In this document: one piece after another, positions 62,817 through 64,000 of the stretch
Layout: the number at the start of each line of letters is the position of its first letter
Numbering within the stretch: position 1 is the stretch's first letter
DNA from: Owenweeksia sp965229445
GTDB taxonomy: Bacteria > Bacteroidota > Bacteroidia > Flavobacteriales > Schleiferiaceae
DNA length: 64,000 nucleotides
Assembly (NCBI GenBank): GCA_965229445.1
Contig: OZ245876.1
Span: 2,728,001 to 2,792,000, forward strand
Reading direction: 5' to 3'
Program-made: the position numbers and the translations under genes
The notes under the pieces: model-generated
Databases searched by the model: none
The model's input: only the letters and a program-made list of their open reading frames with translations
Told to the model about the DNA's origin: nothing

Positions 62817-63452
62817 TTGGTGGAGAATAAGGAAAAGATAAGTGTGATAATTGTTGAGGATGATGCAGAAATCCGTCAGCTACTATATCTTTTAATCAGC
62901 AAATCAAACCGGTTTAATTGCATCGGGCAATTCAGCACCTGCGAATCGGCGCTTACTCCTATCTTAGAACTAGTTCCTGATGTGGTATTAATGGATATTG
63001 AATTGCCGGGAATCTCGGGAATTGAAGGGGTTACGAAAATCAGAGAAACCACTGAAAATTCGGACTTCATTATGCTCACAATCAGAGACGATGATGAATC
63101 CATCTTTGCTTCCTTAAGAGCCGGCGCCACTGGTTATTTACTAAAAGACACGCCTCCCGGAACCTTACTTAACGCCATTGAAGACGTATACAATGGTGGT
63201 TCTCCTATCACGCCCAGCATCGCCCGCAGGGTTACTCAATCCTTTCAACCAAATAGTGAGTCGCCTCTTTCGGAAAGAGAAACTCAGGTACTGGCTGAAT
63301 TATGTGACGGCAAAAGTTATAGTCACATCGCGGAGCAGTTTTTTATAAGTGGCCATACCGTTCGGGCACATATAAAAAACATCTATAAAAAGCTGCATGT
63401 AAACTCACGTGCACAAGCGGTTAGCGAGGCTTTGAAAAAACGCATTATTTGA
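62817..63452 (+). CDS. NarL/FixJ-type response regulator
   Basis: 211 aa from a non-ATG start (TTG at 62817, or GTG at 62820). Receiver: ISVIIVEDDAEIRQLL, DVVLMDIELPGISG (phosphoacceptor Asp) and GATGYLLKDTPPGTLL (Lys). The LuxR-type helix-turn-helix is LSERETQVLAELCDGKSYSHIAEQFF followed by HTVRAHIKNIYKKLHV. It pairs naturally with the HisKA_3 kinase encoded upstream. A lipoprotein gene follows after 126 bp and could be a target. Confidence 0.93.
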   Translation: MVENKEKISVIIVEDDAEIRQLLYLLISKSNRFNCIGQFSTCESALTPILELVPDVVLMDIELPGISGIEGVTKIRETTENSDFIMLTIRDDDESIFASLRAGATGYLLKDTPPGTLLNAIEDVYNGGSPITPSIARRVTQSFQPNSESPLSERETQVLAELCDGKSYSHIAEQFFISGHTVRAHIKNIYKKLHVNSRAQAVSEALKKRII

Positions 63453-63578
63453 GATTTACCCCATTTGAGTAATTGATCGGCTTTCCCCAAGCCAATACAT
63501 TTACCACCAAATCAAGGACTTAGCTAAACCAGCATCCTTTGATTCTTCGAGGTTCACTAATACTCAAATAATTAAACA

Positions 63579-64000
63579 ATGAAAAACCTGAATGTTTTAC
63601 TGTTAATGCTTTTAGCATTTTGTCTTACCCCATCATGTAAAAAAGCGACCACGCCACACGAGGATCCACAATCCGAAATTCCGGATACTTTTTTCGAGGT
63701 TATGGTGACTGGCGATCAGACCAAGAACTTTAGTATCACTATTCCTGCCTCTGCTCCCCAGACCGACTTTTCGATTGTAGGGAGTCATACAACCGCGCTT
63801 AACTTATTGTCTATCAATGCAAGGGAAGTACCAACTGGTTTTGGTGTAGCGCTTAATGTAACATGCCCATCCATGGAGGAAGATACCTTTCTTTCTAACC
63901 AGGCTACTATTGATATTACTTCCTATTCCAGTACTGGTTCAACCACCTTTGTTTATCAATCCACATCCGCATCCGTCACCCTTACCAAGGTGAGCTTCTT
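63579..64000 (+). CDS. Lipoprotein, 5' part (runs off the window)
   Basis: 140 codons are present, starting MKNLNVLLLMLLAFCL with a lipobox TPSCKK. The mature region is rich in Thr, Ser and Asp, with no recognisable domain in the available part, and resembles beta-sandwich surface lipoproteins. The window ends inside the reading frame. It may be regulated by the NarL-type regulator just upstream. Confidence 0.8.
   Translation, partial: MKNLNVLLLMLLAFCLTPSCKKATTPHEDPQSEIPDTFFEVMVTGDQTKNFSITIPASAPQTDFSIVGSHTTALNLLSINAREVPTGFGVALNVTCPSMEEDTFLSNQATIDITSYSSTGSTTFVYQSTSASVTLTKVSF

Overview
The window looks like chromosomal DNA of a Bacteroidota bacterium, probably Flavobacteriales-like. This rests on gene content: a short-form AMP nucleosidase, a DoxX-type BT_3928-family protein, DUF1599, a SpoIID-like protein, a SusC-type TonB receptor, and LytS/LytTR and Y_Y_Y-propeller sensor kinases. 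Shine-Dalgarno sites are weak, and several starts are TTG or GTG. No rRNA, tRNA or CRISPR array was seen.

Layout: (1) 1-4223, minus strand, a tightly overlapping molybdenum-cofactor operon: moeA, a ModE-like HTH protein, a TSUP permease, mobA, moaD, a MoeB/ThiF-rhodanese fusion and the start of moaE. (2) 4304-12422, mixed genes: a GNAT enzyme, AMP nucleosidase, sulfotransferase, ECF-like sigma factor, YceI and ComEC. (3) 12410-22116, a seven-gene minus-strand operon from DUF1599 through a DoxX/thioredoxin protein, a lone DppB-like permease, tpiA, prmA and a 1470-aa secreted protein to a cupin/JmjC-type oxygenase. (4) 22165-28074, folP-cdaA diverging from that operon, surE-lpxB-spoIID on the minus strand, and a membrane zinc peptidase.

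(5) 28075-29300 is a repeat island with a 442-bp tandem duplication. (6) 29303-44300 is the most unusual part. Five consecutive gene units each begin with GTT plus a unit-specific box and end with the reverse complement of that same box ending in AAC. The junctions between units are imperfect palindromes built like integron attC sites (R''-L''...L'-R'). No integrase lies in the window. The units carry a lipoprotein; a type IIG restriction-modification enzyme with a coupled membrane protein; a four-gene, probably defensive operon (AAA ATPase, DEDDh exonuclease, DUF262/DUF1524 nuclease, WYL regulator); an NTF2-like protein; and a DUF4143 ATPase. Two IS1111-type IS110 elements (one complete, one reduced to a non-coding flank) sit exactly 6 nt after the AAC of two different junctions, and a group II intron remnant sits in a third. 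Both kinds of element are known to target attC sites.

(7) 44312-49319 holds a secreted protein, then a GNAT enzyme, a sodium:solute symporter and two fold-type III PLP racemases. (8) 49320-51039 is a second repeat island that shares two structured repeat families with the first. (9) 51040-64000 holds a TonB receptor with a LytS/LytTR pair, a dioxygenase-like lipoprotein, a lipoprotein RidA, an AlkD-like protein, a PPOX flavoprotein, a SIMPL protein, a propeller histidine kinase with a NarL-type regulator, and the start of another lipoprotein.
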